Source of the DNA: Labrenzia sp. DG1229
Lineage (GTDB): Bacteria > Pseudomonadota > Alphaproteobacteria > Rhizobiales > Stappiaceae
NCBI RefSeq assembly: GCF_000521215.1
Contig: NZ_KI928952.1
Location: 71,614 to 120,512 of the forward strand
Direction of reading: 5' to 3'
DNA: 48,899 bases
The notes under the pieces are model-generated. The model was given only the letters and a program-made list of their open reading frames with translations, ran no database searches and had not been told where the DNA came from. Below are positions 11,788 through 20,682 of this stretch, piece after piece. Numbering within the stretch: the stretch's first letter is position 1; each line of letters opens with the position of its first letter. The position numbers and the translations under genes are program-made.

Positions 11788-13218
11788 TTGGGCAAGGTAA
11801 CCGGTTTTCTGGAAATCGATCGTCAGGAGCAGAAGTATCAGCCGGCTTCTGACCGTATCCGCCATTTCCGCGAATTCACAATTCCGCTGAACGATCGCGA
11901 AGTCGTCAATCAGGCCGCACGCTGTATGGACTGTGGCATCCCGTTCTGCCACGGCCCGGACGGTTGTCCGGTCAACAACCAGATTCCGGACTGGAACGAC
12001 CTGGTTTACCAGGGCGACTGGGACATCGCGCTGCGCAATCTGCATTCGACAAACAATTTTCCGGAATTCACCGGCCGCATCTGCCCCGCGCCTTGCGAAG
12101 AGGCCTGCACGCTTAACATGGAAGATATTCCGGTCAACATCAAAACCGTTGAACAGGCCCTTGCCGACAAGGGTTGGGAAGAAGGCTGGATCGTACCGGA
12201 GCCTTCCGCCCGGAAAACCGGCAAGGCAGTCGCGATAATCGGCTCCGGCCCAGCCGGAATGGCAGCGGCCCAGCAACTTGCGCGTGCCGGACACACGGTC
12301 CATGTCTATGAGCGCGAGCCGAAGGCCGGTGGCCTTCTGCGCTACGGCATTCCTGATTTCAAGATGGAAAAACACTATATCGACCGCCGTGTCGAGCAGA
12401 TGGAAGCCGAAGGCGTCACCTTCCACTACGGCGTCAATGTTGGTGTCGATACGGCTTTGGAAGAACTGGCTGAACGCCACGATGCGGTCATCCTGTGCGC
12501 CGGCGCCGAGCGCCCGCGCGATCCCGGCGTCACAGGCATGGAGCTGGAAGGTTGCCATTGGGCCATGAAGTACCTGGTTCAGCAAAACCGCCGCCTGGGC
12601 GGTGAGCCGGAAACAGATGAATTGCCGATCTGGGCTGGCGGCAAACACGTCGTGGTCATTGGCGGCGGTGACACGGCGTCCGATTGCGTCGGCACCGCGT
12701 TTCGCCAGGGAGCGCTGTCGGTCACTCAGCTCGACATACGTCCGATCCCGCCGCTCAAGGAAGACAAGATGACGGTCTGGCCTTATTGGCCGACCAAGTT
12801 CCGCACGTCTTCCTCGCAGGCAGAAGGTGCCGAACGTGAATTCTCGGCAGCAACGCTTGCGCTTGTTGGAGAAGACGGAGTGGTGACGGGCGTCAAGTGC
12901 GCCCGCGTCGACGAAAAGCGCCGCCCGATCGAGGGAACGGAATTCATCCTGCGCGCCGACCTCGTCCTTGCCGCCATCGGGTTTTCCGGACCGCTGCTCG
13001 ACACCTATATCGCGGAGGCTGGCGACCAACTTGAACTGGACGGCCGCACCAACGTGAAGGCGAACACCGAGGACTACAAAACCACCATGAAAAAGGTCTA
13101 CGCGGCGGGTGACGTTCGCAAGGGTCAGTCACTGGTGGTTTGGGCAATTCGCGAAGGCCGTCAGGCGGCACGGTCCGTTGACGAGTTCCTCACCGGATCT
13201 TCGGATCTGCCGCGATAG
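11788..13218 (+). CDS. gltD: Glutamate synthase small subunit
   Basis: 476 residues from a TTG at 11788, chosen because GAGGAGG ends five bases upstream and the product then begins MGKVTGFLEIDRQ, the usual GltD N-terminus; an upstream in-frame TTG (11719) has no SD. The N-terminal Fe-S domain shows CMDCGIPFCHGPDGC (Cys46, 49, 54, 60) and CPAPCEEAC (Cys99, 103, 107). Two dinucleotide-binding folds follow: IIGSGPAGMAAA for FAD and VVIGGGDTASD for NADPH. The subunit takes electrons from NADPH and passes them to GltB. It shares a transcript with gltB and ends at a strong terminator. Confidence 0.97.
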   Translation: MGKVTGFLEIDRQEQKYQPASDRIRHFREFTIPLNDREVVNQAARCMDCGIPFCHGPDGCPVNNQIPDWNDLVYQGDWDIALRNLHSTNNFPEFTGRICPAPCEEACTLNMEDIPVNIKTVEQALADKGWEEGWIVPEPSARKTGKAVAIIGSGPAGMAAAQQLARAGHTVHVYEREPKAGGLLRYGIPDFKMEKHYIDRRVEQMEAEGVTFHYGVNVGVDTALEELAERHDAVILCAGAERPRDPGVTGMELEGCHWAMKYLVQQNRRLGGEPETDELPIWAGGKHVVVIGGGDTASDCVGTAFRQGALSVTQLDIRPIPPLKEDKMTVWPYWPTKFRTSSSQAEGAEREFSAATLALVGEDGVVTGVKCARVDEKRRPIEGTEFILRADLVLAAIGFSGPLLDTYIAEAGDQLELDGRTNVKANTEDYKTTMKKVYAAGDVRKGQSLVVWAIREGRQAARSVDEFLTGSSDLPR

Positions 13219-13238
13219 TCGAAATCACACTTCAACGG

Positions 13239-13275
13239 AACCCCTGCGCACAGGTAACGTTCGCAGGGGTTTTTC
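13239..13275 (+). terminator. Rho-independent terminator after gltBD
   Basis: AACCCCTGCG (13239-13248) pairs with CGCAGGGGTT (13262-13271), a perfect 10-bp stem with a 13-nt loop, and the right arm runs into TTTTT. It lies 21 bp after the gltD stop. Confidence 0.88.
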
Positions 13276-13288
13276 TGTGTCGTACAAC

Positions 13289-14476
13289 TCAGGAGCCGCT
13301 TGCCGTTACCCCGTCCAGAACGGACGTACCCTCAACGGCCATCCGCGGATCATCGACGCGGCCGGGCATGGGTGGCAGAGCATCTCCCTTTACGAAGAAA
13401 CGATAGGCGGTACTTTTCCGGTCCTTTTCCCCGTCGTCGTCTTCCCCTCCCAGCAGCAAGGCTTCCGGTGAGGTCGTCCGCCCGGTCAGGACGATAAAGT
13501 TGGGATCATCCTCGACCCCTTCAAACGCAAGTCCGCCATAACCGCCTAGCAGCCGCAAAAGCTCTCGATCCACAAAAAAGGCGACCTTCTGGAACCCGGG
13601 CCAGGTAAATCCGATCCGGTCCCCGGTCCGCAACCGGGTATTCTTGCCGTCGACGTCAGGGCCAAACGACGAGTAACTGCCATCTTCGGCCAGGAAGATG
13701 TCCCAGATATCGACGTAACGGACACGCCTGTCCTCGGACGCTGACTGGAAGATCGAATTCAGTTGCGTGAACTCGGCATTGACGCTTTCTGTATTGGTCG
13801 GCGGAAGTCCTGCCCAGACGATGGGTTTCTTTTCCTGCCGCACCACACGTGCCAGCGCTTCGACCGTCTTGCGATAGGTGTCGAGCCATTCCTGCGTCAT
13901 GAACTCGATCGGCGGATCGCCTGGAAACGCCTTGCCCAGGTCCTGGCGTCCGATCATGACAACAACCGCTTTCACGTCGGCACCCCGGATCTTGGCGAGA
14001 ACTTTTGTTGGCCATTCAGGCGGGGTGTCACCTGCAAACCCGGCCTTGTCTTCCGTCACCCTTTCCACGCGGATCTGTGGCTTGTCGGCAAACAGGAACT
14101 CCAACCCGTCCGCAACACCCCTGGCCATCCTGTCCCCGACAACCAGGATCACACCCGCATTGGGGTCTTTCGGCGTGATCTCAATTTTCGGAGGGGTGCC
14201 TGCAGCCCGCGACGGCGTACGGCGTTTTTGTTGCGTTTGGGGTGGCGGCTGACCGCGACGCCTTTCCTTGCTGCCAAAGAGTTTTTGCAGCGGCGAGAAT
14301 GGATTGAAGCCGCGCAGGAGACCGCTTTGCGCAACGACAATTTCCTTGTCAGCGGCTTGCTGAGCCATTGCATTTGGAATTGTCTCGGCGACGACGCAGA
14401 AAGAAATGACCAGGGCAAACCGCACCATCAGCCTTGCCGTTGCCTTCAGTATTCCTGTTCCAGCCGCGACCGTCAC
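13289..14476 (-). CDS. DUF459 (SGNH-hydrolase-like) periplasmic protein with altered active site
   Basis: 395 residues from a GTG at 14476, supported by AGGAG six bases upstream. The N-terminus has a membrane/secretion segment (LMVRFALVISFCVVAETIPNAMA), then a Pro/Arg/Gln-rich linker (about 75-95). The DUF459 domain begins with GVILVVGDRMARGVADGLEF. In true SGNH enzymes this first block is GDSL/GDSM with the catalytic Ser; here Arg takes that place. Block III reads IGRQDLG, where active enzymes have GxND. A YVDIWDIFLAEDG block follows. It may therefore be a non-catalytic or altered member, as is seen in some rhizobial homologues. It lies 95 bp after a lytic transglycosylase gene on the same strand, so a cell-wall role is plausible but unproven. 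Confidence 0.75.
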   Translation of the reverse strand: MTVAAGTGILKATARLMVRFALVISFCVVAETIPNAMAQQAADKEIVVAQSGLLRGFNPFSPLQKLFGSKERRRGQPPPQTQQKRRTPSRAAGTPPKIEITPKDPNAGVILVVGDRMARGVADGLEFLFADKPQIRVERVTEDKAGFAGDTPPEWPTKVLAKIRGADVKAVVVMIGRQDLGKAFPGDPPIEFMTQEWLDTYRKTVEALARVVRQEKKPIVWAGLPPTNTESVNAEFTQLNSIFQSASEDRRVRYVDIWDIFLAEDGSYSSFGPDVDGKNTRLRTGDRIGFTWPGFQKVAFFVDRELLRLLGGYGGLAFEGVEDDPNFIVLTGRTTSPEALLLGGEDDDGEKDRKSTAYRFFVKGDALPPMPGRVDDPRMAVEGTSVLDGVTASGS

Positions 14477-14571
14477 CGCAAGCTCCTGTTCAGTTCAATT
14501 CAGGCAGAGCTTATACCAACCACCATGAATGGGAAGACATCGGTTGGCTCCCCGCGGTGCGTGTGCTGCCA

Positions 14572-15783
14572 TCAGCCTCTCTTTTTCAGGTGTGTCAGCA
14601 GAATCACAGAAGGATAGCCATCCGGAACAAGTCCACGCGAACTCTGATAAGCCCGAATGCCGCGCCGTGTTGCCGGACCAATCCTTCCATCTGCTGCTCC
14701 GACCGAAAAACCGAGCCGGTTCAGATAGTTCTGCAACTCCACTCTCTCAGAGCGACTAAGTGGGAGATAGTCCCTGGACCAGTCGCCGGCCAGAGGCCCG
14801 CCACCGATCAGGCGATCTGACAAATGCCCGACTGCGAGCGCATATGCGGTGGCGTTGTTGTAGCGTTTGATCACGTAGAAGTTTCTGAGCATCAAAAACG
14901 CCGGGCCACTTGCACCGGCCGGCAAGACCAGGATTGCCTTGTCAGCGCGCCTTGGAAACCCTTTGCCGTTTGAACGGTTGATGCCGTATTTAGACCACTC
15001 GCCGAGCGTCAGTGTCTTGTCGCCGTCAGCCAGATTGTAATTGAAGCTTGCCGGAAGCTTGACTTCGTAGCCCCAGGTCTTGCCGGTCTGCCATCCGTGC
15101 TTCTTCAGGTAATTGGCAGTCGAGGCAAGTGCATCCGGGATCGATGTCCAGATGTCACGGCGGCTGTCGCCATTATAGTCTGCAGCATATGCTTTCCAGC
15201 TGGACGGCATGAACTGGGTATGTCCCATCGCGCCAGCCCAGGAACCTTCCATATCCTGAAAGCGGACATGGCCCGCCTGCACGATGCCAAGTGCTGTTAC
15301 CAGCTCCTTGTTCCAGAATTTCTTGCGGCGCGGCGCGGCGTAGGCAAGCGTTGCAAGCGCCTGGATAACGTTGTGTCGGCCCATGTAGCCGCCGTAGTTG
15401 GTTTCCATTCCCCAGATGGCCAGAACGGCTTCCCGGTCGACGCCATAGCGGGCTTCGATCTGCCGCAGGACAGTCGAATATTCCTGAAGCAGTTTCCGGC
15501 CCTTTTCAACCCTGTCTTCAGATACGGCGCTGTCCATGTATTCCCAGATCGGCTTGACAAACTCCGACTGTTTGCTCATCAGCCGCAGCGTGTCGTCGTC
15601 AGGCTCCATTCCCGTAAAAACGGAATTGTAAGTCTGGGAGGTTATTCCGGCGGCTTTTGCTTTCGGCCAGAAGTCACGAACAAACCGGTCGAAACCCGGG
15701 TCGGCCTGGGCGGGTGAAACGATTGCAGCCAGACCGCAGGCCAGAACCAGTCTGCCGGTCCACCGCTTGATTCGCGATTTCAT
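14572..15783 (-). CDS. mltB: Lytic murein transglycosylase, MltB/SLT_2 family
   Basis: 403 residues from the ATG at 15783 (AAAGGA upstream), giving a textbook signal peptide MKSRIKRWTG...VSPAQA. The SLT_2 domain spans about 28-320: the catalytic Glu127 lies in AIWGMETNYGGYMGRHN, followed by AGHVRFQDMEGSWAGAMGHT and FMPSSWKAYAADYNGDSRRD. The last 60 residues are a PG_binding_1 domain (ELQNYLNRLGFSVGAADGRI). It cleaves peptidoglycan glycan strands to 1,6-anhydro ends in the periplasm. A second in-frame ATG at 15843 has an even better SD (AAGGAGG) and would add 20 residues before the signal peptide, so the true start is uncertain. Confidence 0.92.
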   Translation of the reverse strand: MKSRIKRWTGRLVLACGLAAIVSPAQADPGFDRFVRDFWPKAKAAGITSQTYNSVFTGMEPDDDTLRLMSKQSEFVKPIWEYMDSAVSEDRVEKGRKLLQEYSTVLRQIEARYGVDREAVLAIWGMETNYGGYMGRHNVIQALATLAYAAPRRKKFWNKELVTALGIVQAGHVRFQDMEGSWAGAMGHTQFMPSSWKAYAADYNGDSRRDIWTSIPDALASTANYLKKHGWQTGKTWGYEVKLPASFNYNLADGDKTLTLGEWSKYGINRSNGKGFPRRADKAILVLPAGASGPAFLMLRNFYVIKRYNNATAYALAVGHLSDRLIGGGPLAGDWSRDYLPLSRSERVELQNYLNRLGFSVGAADGRIGPATRRGIRAYQSSRGLVPDGYPSVILLTHLKKRG

Positions 15784-15919
15784 GGTTTTCCTTTTACGCA
15801 ATAAAGCCGTCACGCTTGCAGTCTGTTGCACAAAGCTCCGCATCAGGGCCTCCTTATGCCCATGTCCGTGTTTGCTTCTGCCCCGCCCCATGAATGATCT
15901 GCTATTGGTTACTGTACCG

Positions 15920-17377
15920 TTAATGCCGGAAGCGAACACCTGCCTCAATAGCATTTTCCGCGTAGTCGCTGCCGTCTTCCGAACTGTCGAACCGCCGGTG
16001 GGTGTAATCCGCCGTCAGTGCCACGTTCTGGGTCAAGGCATAGGTCAGACCCCCAAATCCGGTCAGTGTGTTTTCTTCGATCGAGACCCCTTGATACGTC
16101 CTGTAACTGTACCCGACACCTGTTTCCGCGACCAGCCGGTCGGAGAAGCCATGGGCAATCCTCAGGTCCCCTGAATAAATGATCGACCCGCTCGCCGTGT
16201 CAATATCCGTTGCCTCGAAGCTCGTACCCACACCTGCCGTGACAGTCGTCAACCTGGAAGGTGACCAGACCAGCGACCCGTCCACGACGAAGCCTGAAAG
16301 GGCATCCAGCCGATCGTCCTCTATATCTTCTATCCGCCAGCCGACGCCGATATTACCGGCCAACTTCGGTCCGGAGGCGATGGCCAGCCCGCCTCGGAGC
16401 TGGTAACCGTTGGCATCCCGTTTCTCGCACAGGCTGTCACTACAGCTTTCATCATATCGCCGCAGCAGCAATGAGCCTTCAACAAACGGAGTGAAAACGC
16501 TTCCCGTGTCGGCATCCAGTCTCAGTGTTGCCGAATAGAGTGTATTGTCACGCCCGCTTTCGATGTCGTCGTCGGACATGTAGACACTCCGGTTGACACC
16601 GAATGATCCAGTCGCGGCAACAAGGCCGACACCGCGCGTTGCACCTAAATCGGCAGAAAAAGTCTGGACGTGATCTGCGCCTGAAGACGTCGATTCAGCA
16701 CTTCCGTCCTCTTCGCGCGAATAGGTATAGGACGCTCCCGTATCCACCCGTGTCGCCTCACTGATGTCGAGACGCAGATTGGCGGCAGCGGAGACATTGC
16801 CATCGTTGTCGTCCGAGTTTTTCGGATAACCGGTATAGGTGCCACGCAAGGACGCATCGAACTGGTGCCGCGACCAGTTTGAAACCAGGCCAAGGTCCGG
16901 CGAAATTCGGTAAAGCCCCCCCGCGGTTCCCGACGCGGATTGAGATGTGTTGTCCGTCCAGCCGGTCGAGAATGTGATTTGCGGTGTAAAGGTAAACGAT
17001 CCAAGCCGAATTCCGTCCGGTGCGTCGAATGTCGTGTCTCCACCAAACACGCTGTCGTCGATCAGGGTGTCAGACAATGGAACCGAGCGGTCGACCGCCG
17101 CGAGCCTGTCGGAGAACGGACGAACCGGAAGGACCTGCCCGTTCGTACCAAGTCCGCTCGAACCCGTCTCTTCTTCCGCACTGTTGAGCGTACGCCTCAG
17201 CGCATAGACATTCGATTGTGTCGGGTTGACCGTCGCGCCCTCGGCTGCCTGGTCCGTTGCACCTTCCGAAGCAATGGGATCACCAGGCCCACGAAGGCCG
17301 GAGAGCGCGGTTTGCGCAATCGACGGCACCGCATGAAGAGCGGCAAAACAGACAATCAGGTGCAGGATGCGGCGCAT
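15920..17377 (-). CDS. Outer-membrane beta-barrel protein (BBP2-like putative porin)
   Basis: 485 residues. A signal peptide (MRRILHLIVCFAALHAVPSIAQ) is followed by an approximately 100-residue low-complexity, Ser/Thr/Asp-rich region and then, from about residue 125, many alternating amphipathic strands (for example GSFTFTPQITFSTGWTDN, QFDASLRGTYTGY, NVALTADYTHRRFD), ending in an aromatic-basic strand (AGVRFRH). This is the pattern of the putative beta-barrel porin 2 group found in alphaproteobacteria, often tied to surface polysaccharide export. The only two cysteines lie in CSDSLCEK. It is divergent from kdsD. The barrel fold is well supported; the substrate is unknown. Confidence 0.8.
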   Translation of the reverse strand: MRRILHLIVCFAALHAVPSIAQTALSGLRGPGDPIASEGATDQAAEGATVNPTQSNVYALRRTLNSAEEETGSSGLGTNGQVLPVRPFSDRLAAVDRSVPLSDTLIDDSVFGGDTTFDAPDGIRLGSFTFTPQITFSTGWTDNTSQSASGTAGGLYRISPDLGLVSNWSRHQFDASLRGTYTGYPKNSDDNDGNVSAAANLRLDISEATRVDTGASYTYSREEDGSAESTSSGADHVQTFSADLGATRGVGLVAATGSFGVNRSVYMSDDDIESGRDNTLYSATLRLDADTGSVFTPFVEGSLLLRRYDESCSDSLCEKRDANGYQLRGGLAIASGPKLAGNIGVGWRIEDIEDDRLDALSGFVVDGSLVWSPSRLTTVTAGVGTSFEATDIDTASGSIIYSGDLRIAHGFSDRLVAETGVGYSYRTYQGVSIEENTLTGFGGLTYALTQNVALTADYTHRRFDSSEDGSDYAENAIEAGVRFRH

Positions 17378-17744
17378 TGAAATTCAGAACCGGTCGAATT
17401 CGTTATCCGGTTCAAACTGACGAATGTTGGTTAATGCTTCGTTTCCTTTTAGCAAATTGACAAGTTGAAACCCGACATGCGGCACATTCGAAACAACCGC
17501 ATGCAGGGCAGAGTTTTCGGTTACTGCGTCATTCCTCCGCAGATGCCAATGCACGTCTTCCACAAGTCACGTGCGGCTGTGCTGTATCAGTTGCTGAAAA
17601 ATCGTCAATTTCCATAGATTTGGCACATTTCGAAACGACAGGGGTACGCAGCGCACGATCTGATGCATTTAATCATTCACGGCTTCTTGATCGCGGCAGT
17701 CGAGTGTCCTAGTCCTATGCGACCCTGACAAAAAGAAAGAGCCA
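17378..17744. promoter_or_regulatory. Divergent intergenic region with symmetric dyad and repeated motif
   Basis: 367 bp with no gene, between the barrel-protein gene and kdsD. CATGCGG (17476-17482) and CCGCATG (17497-17503) form an inverted repeat whose centre is TTCGAA (17487-17492), spaced exactly four bases from each arm. The segment GGCACATTCGAAACAAC (17481-17497) recurs almost identically as GGCACATTTCGAAACGAC at 17622-17639. Both could be binding sites for one regulator of the divergent promoters. No convincing -35/-10 pair was assigned. Confidence 0.4.
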
Positions 17745-18758
17745 ATGGCAAACTCCTCACTCGAACCCTGTTTTGAAGACGATGCAGATAACCTGATTCA
17801 AAGTCTGGTTTCAGCAGAACGGACTCTCGAAACTGAAATTGCGGGTTTGAGCGCGGTCAGGGCAGCGCTGAAAAACGGTCTGGCAGTTCCGTTCAAACGG
17901 ACCTTCGATCTCATTAGCAAGAGCAAGGGGCGGGTGATTGTAACCGGGATCGGCAAGAGCGGGCACATCGGCACCAAGATCGCCGCAAGCCTTGCTTCGA
18001 CCGGCACACCATCCTTTTTCGTCCACGCAAGCGAAGCAAGTCATGGCGACCTTGGAATGGTCACCGAAGATGACGTCGTCCTCGCCTTGTCCTGGTCCGG
18101 CGAAACCCAGGAACTTGCCAGCATCGTCACTTACACACGTCGGTTCAAGGTCCCGCTGGTTGCGATCACGTCGCGCGATGACAGCTCGCTTGGCAGGGCT
18201 GCGGACATCGTTTTGAAACTCCCGAGTGTGGCAGAGGCCTGTCCGCACGGGCTTGCGCCGACGACGTCTGCGCTCATTCAGCTTGCAATTGGAGATGCGC
18301 TGGCCGTCGCCCTTCTGGAAGGTCGGGGTTTCACGGCTCAGGATTTTCGTGTGTTGCATCCTGGCGGCCGCCTTGGCGCAAGCTTGAAAACCGCCCGCGA
18401 CATCATGCATTCCGGCGAACGGATACCGATCGTGTCCGCCTCGACGTCCATGAGTGAAGGCATCGTGCTGATGACCCGCAGTGGGTTCGGTGTCCTGGGC
18501 GTAACGGACGAACTGAACCAGCTGATCGGGATCATTACCGATGGTGACTTGCGTCGTCACGTCTCCGCAAACCTCCTTGAAAAGACCGCCGGCGAAATCA
18601 TGACACGCGAGCCGAAGACTGTTCAGCCGGATACGCTGTCAGCATCCATTCTGGAGCTGGTGAACAGCCTGTCGATCACGTCGGTCTTCGTGATCGAAGA
18701 CGGACGGCCGGTCGGCATAGTGCATCTGCATGACCTGCTGCGCATCGGAGCCGCCTGA
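17745..18758 (+). CDS. kdsD: D-arabinose 5-phosphate isomerase (KdsD/KpsF family)
   Basis: 337 residues. It converts D-ribulose 5-phosphate to D-arabinose 5-phosphate, the first step to Kdo for lipopolysaccharide core or capsule. The SIS sugar-isomerase domain covers about 45-200 (GRVIVTGIGKSGHIGTKIAA with the key Lys, FVHASEASHGDLGMV, LSWSGETQELASI, CPHGLAPTTS). Two CBS domains follow (from about 215: ARDIMHSGERIPIV, and AGEIMTREPKTVQPDT). Length and order match KdsD. The start is the ATG with an AAAGAAAGAG purine tract upstream. It is transcribed divergently from the outer-membrane barrel gene. Cytoplasmic. Confidence 0.95.
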   Translation: MANSSLEPCFEDDADNLIQSLVSAERTLETEIAGLSAVRAALKNGLAVPFKRTFDLISKSKGRVIVTGIGKSGHIGTKIAASLASTGTPSFFVHASEASHGDLGMVTEDDVVLALSWSGETQELASIVTYTRRFKVPLVAITSRDDSSLGRAADIVLKLPSVAEACPHGLAPTTSALIQLAIGDALAVALLEGRGFTAQDFRVLHPGGRLGASLKTARDIMHSGERIPIVSASTSMSEGIVLMTRSGFGVLGVTDELNQLIGIITDGDLRRHVSANLLEKTAGEIMTREPKTVQPDTLSASILELVNSLSITSVFVIEDGRPVGIVHLHDLLRIGAA

Positions 18759-18926
18759 TCCGCAGGCCGGCACGCCGACATCCTGTCAAAACTGCGTCAA
18801 CAGCCAAAAAAAGTTGAATTTCAGCGTCCCTTGTCGCCCTGCATTAGGATTTGATTAGCCATACCGGCCTTAGACTGCTCACACGTTTCACTGGCTTGAT
18901 GCCAAAGACCTTGGTGTGTGAACAGA

Positions 18927-19694
18927 ATGGATCTGGCGACCCTAATCGGTATTGTTGGTGCGTTTGGCATTGTAATAACCGCTATCTTTCTGGGCGGGAG
19001 CTTCACACAATTCGTCGACATTCCCTCGATGCTGATCGTGATCGGCGGCGGTCTTGCCGCGACCCTGATCCGGTTTCAGCTGTCCAACATCGCCGCCGCT
19101 TTCGTAACCGGGTTCAAGGTTGCCCTTTCCGGCAAAGGCCCCAGCCCTCGGGATCTGATCACTGAGATCACCAATCTTGGCGAGATCGTTCGCAAGTCCG
19201 GTCCGCTCGGCCTGGAAAACGTCGACGTGTCCGATCCGGTTCTGGCCAAGGGCGTTCAATACATTGCTGACGGCTACGAGCTTGAGTTCATCAAGGAAGC
19301 GATGGAACGGGAGCGTGATCTTCAGTTGTCGCGGTTGTCGGAAGGCAAGCGCGTGATGAAGGCTCTCGGCGACTCTGCGCCGGCATTCGGCATGATCGGA
19401 ACGCTCGTCGGTCTGGTGCAGATGCTGGCGAACATGGACGATCCTGCCGCAATCGGTCCTTCCATGGCGGTCGCGCTCCTGACGACACTCTACGGCGCGC
19501 TCATTTCCAACATCATCTGCTTGCCGCTGGTGGACAAGCTCGATGCCAAGTTCGATGTCGATGAAGTCAACCAGACACTGATAATCGACGGTGTCTGCCA
19601 GATTCGCGAATCCAAGAGCCCTGCGCTCATCAAGGAAATGCTGGTCGCCTATCTGCCTGAAAAAGCCCGGGCCGATATGGCTGAAGCTGCTTAA
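18927..19694 (+). CDS. motA: Flagellar motor stator protein MotA/PomA
   Basis: 255 residues from the ATG at 18927 (MDLATLIGIVGAFG, the usual PomA-type N-terminus; a GTG three codons upstream is possible). Four transmembrane helices are visible: two near the N-terminus (LIGIVGAFGIVITAIFL, MLIVIGGGLAATLI) and two after a large cytoplasmic loop (SAPAFGMIGTLVGLVQMLAN and GPSMAVALLTTLYGALISNI). The loop carries the charged residues that act on FliG (ERERDLQLSRL). The short PomA-like form differs from the longer MotA of Rhizobium. It is followed 27 bp later by its partner. Whether it couples to H+ or Na+ cannot be decided here. Confidence 0.93.
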   Translation: MDLATLIGIVGAFGIVITAIFLGGSFTQFVDIPSMLIVIGGGLAATLIRFQLSNIAAAFVTGFKVALSGKGPSPRDLITEITNLGEIVRKSGPLGLENVDVSDPVLAKGVQYIADGYELEFIKEAMERERDLQLSRLSEGKRVMKALGDSAPAFGMIGTLVGLVQMLANMDDPAAIGPSMAVALLTTLYGALISNIICLPLVDKLDAKFDVDEVNQTLIIDGVCQIRESKSPALIKEMLVAYLPEKARADMAEAA

Positions 19695-19721
19695 CACAAC
19701 CATTCGAACGGACGAGAGCCG

Positions 19722-20576
19722 ATGGCAAAGAAAAAACAGCAAGGCGGCGGCGGTGCTCCCGACTGGCTGGTTACCTTTGCCGACCTGATGTCGCTGCTCG
19801 TCTGTTTCTTCGTTCTGATCATCTCTTTTTCGATCCAGGACAAGGAAAAGCTGCAGGTCGTGGCCGGCTCCATGCGAGAGGCTTTCGGTGTCAAGGAAAC
19901 CTCCCGCCGCACGGGTATCATCGAGGTCGAGGGCATCCCGATCCGCGACTACATGAAGGACATCAGCCAGGTCGAACAGGAAAACGATTCAGATTTTTCC
20001 CAGGAGCGCCATGAAAAACGGCGCAAACAGGGACCTGAGGCGAATACTCACGACACGCTGGAAGCAGAGATCGAAAAACCCCGGCAATTTGCGACGGCCG
20101 CAGCCTCCCTGCGCCAGGCATGGCAGGAGATGCCGGAAATCACCGAAATTTCCAGCAACATCATTCTTGAGGAGACCGAGGACGGCCTGAACATCATGCT
20201 GGTCGACCAGGATGGCCGGTCCATGTTCCGCGAAGGCTCGAAGTATCCTTATGAGACTACCCGCCGGCTGATCGCCAAAATGGCACCGGTGCTCGCGCAG
20301 ATGCCAAATCGCGTCGAGATCACCGGGCACACCACCGCCGGTCAGCAAACGTCGAACCCCAGTTACACTGGTTGGGACCTGTCGAGCGAGCGCGCAAACA
20401 TCGCCCGTCAGATCCTGGCGGAATACGGTGTTCCGGAAGACCAGTTCTTCGCGGTCATCGGCAAGGCCGACACCGAACCGCTCTTTCCGAACGACCCCTA
20501 TCTGGCCGCTAACAGACGGATAGGCATTCTGCTGAAGGCCGAAGAACCTCCGGTTCCGCCGGGCCACAAGCTCTGA
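19722..20576 (+). CDS. motB: Flagellar motor stator protein MotB/PomB
   Basis: 284 residues. A short basic cytoplasmic N-terminus (MAKKKQQGGGG) is followed by one transmembrane helix with the ion-binding aspartate Asp21 (WLVTFADLMSLLVCFFVLII), a plug/linker region rich in charged residues (about 60-150), and a C-terminal OmpA-like peptidoglycan-binding domain (about 165-275: RVEITGHTTAGQQT, WDLSSERANIARQILAEYGV, PYLAANRRIGILL). It pairs with the MotA protein encoded just upstream to form the stator channel. No other flagellar gene lies within the window, so this is an isolated stator operon. Confidence 0.94.
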   Translation: MAKKKQQGGGGAPDWLVTFADLMSLLVCFFVLIISFSIQDKEKLQVVAGSMREAFGVKETSRRTGIIEVEGIPIRDYMKDISQVEQENDSDFSQERHEKRRKQGPEANTHDTLEAEIEKPRQFATAAASLRQAWQEMPEITEISSNIILEETEDGLNIMLVDQDGRSMFREGSKYPYETTRRLIAKMAPVLAQMPNRVEITGHTTAGQQTSNPSYTGWDLSSERANIARQILAEYGVPEDQFFAVIGKADTEPLFPNDPYLAANRRIGILLKAEEPPVPPGHKL

Positions 20577-20682
20577 CTCCGGATAGGGTAGCTCAAACTG
20601 ACCCGCGACCATGCCTGCAAACCAATCCCGGCCTTGCAAGTTTTTCCTGCCAGAACACTGTTCGGTTTTGACGGGACAGCAA

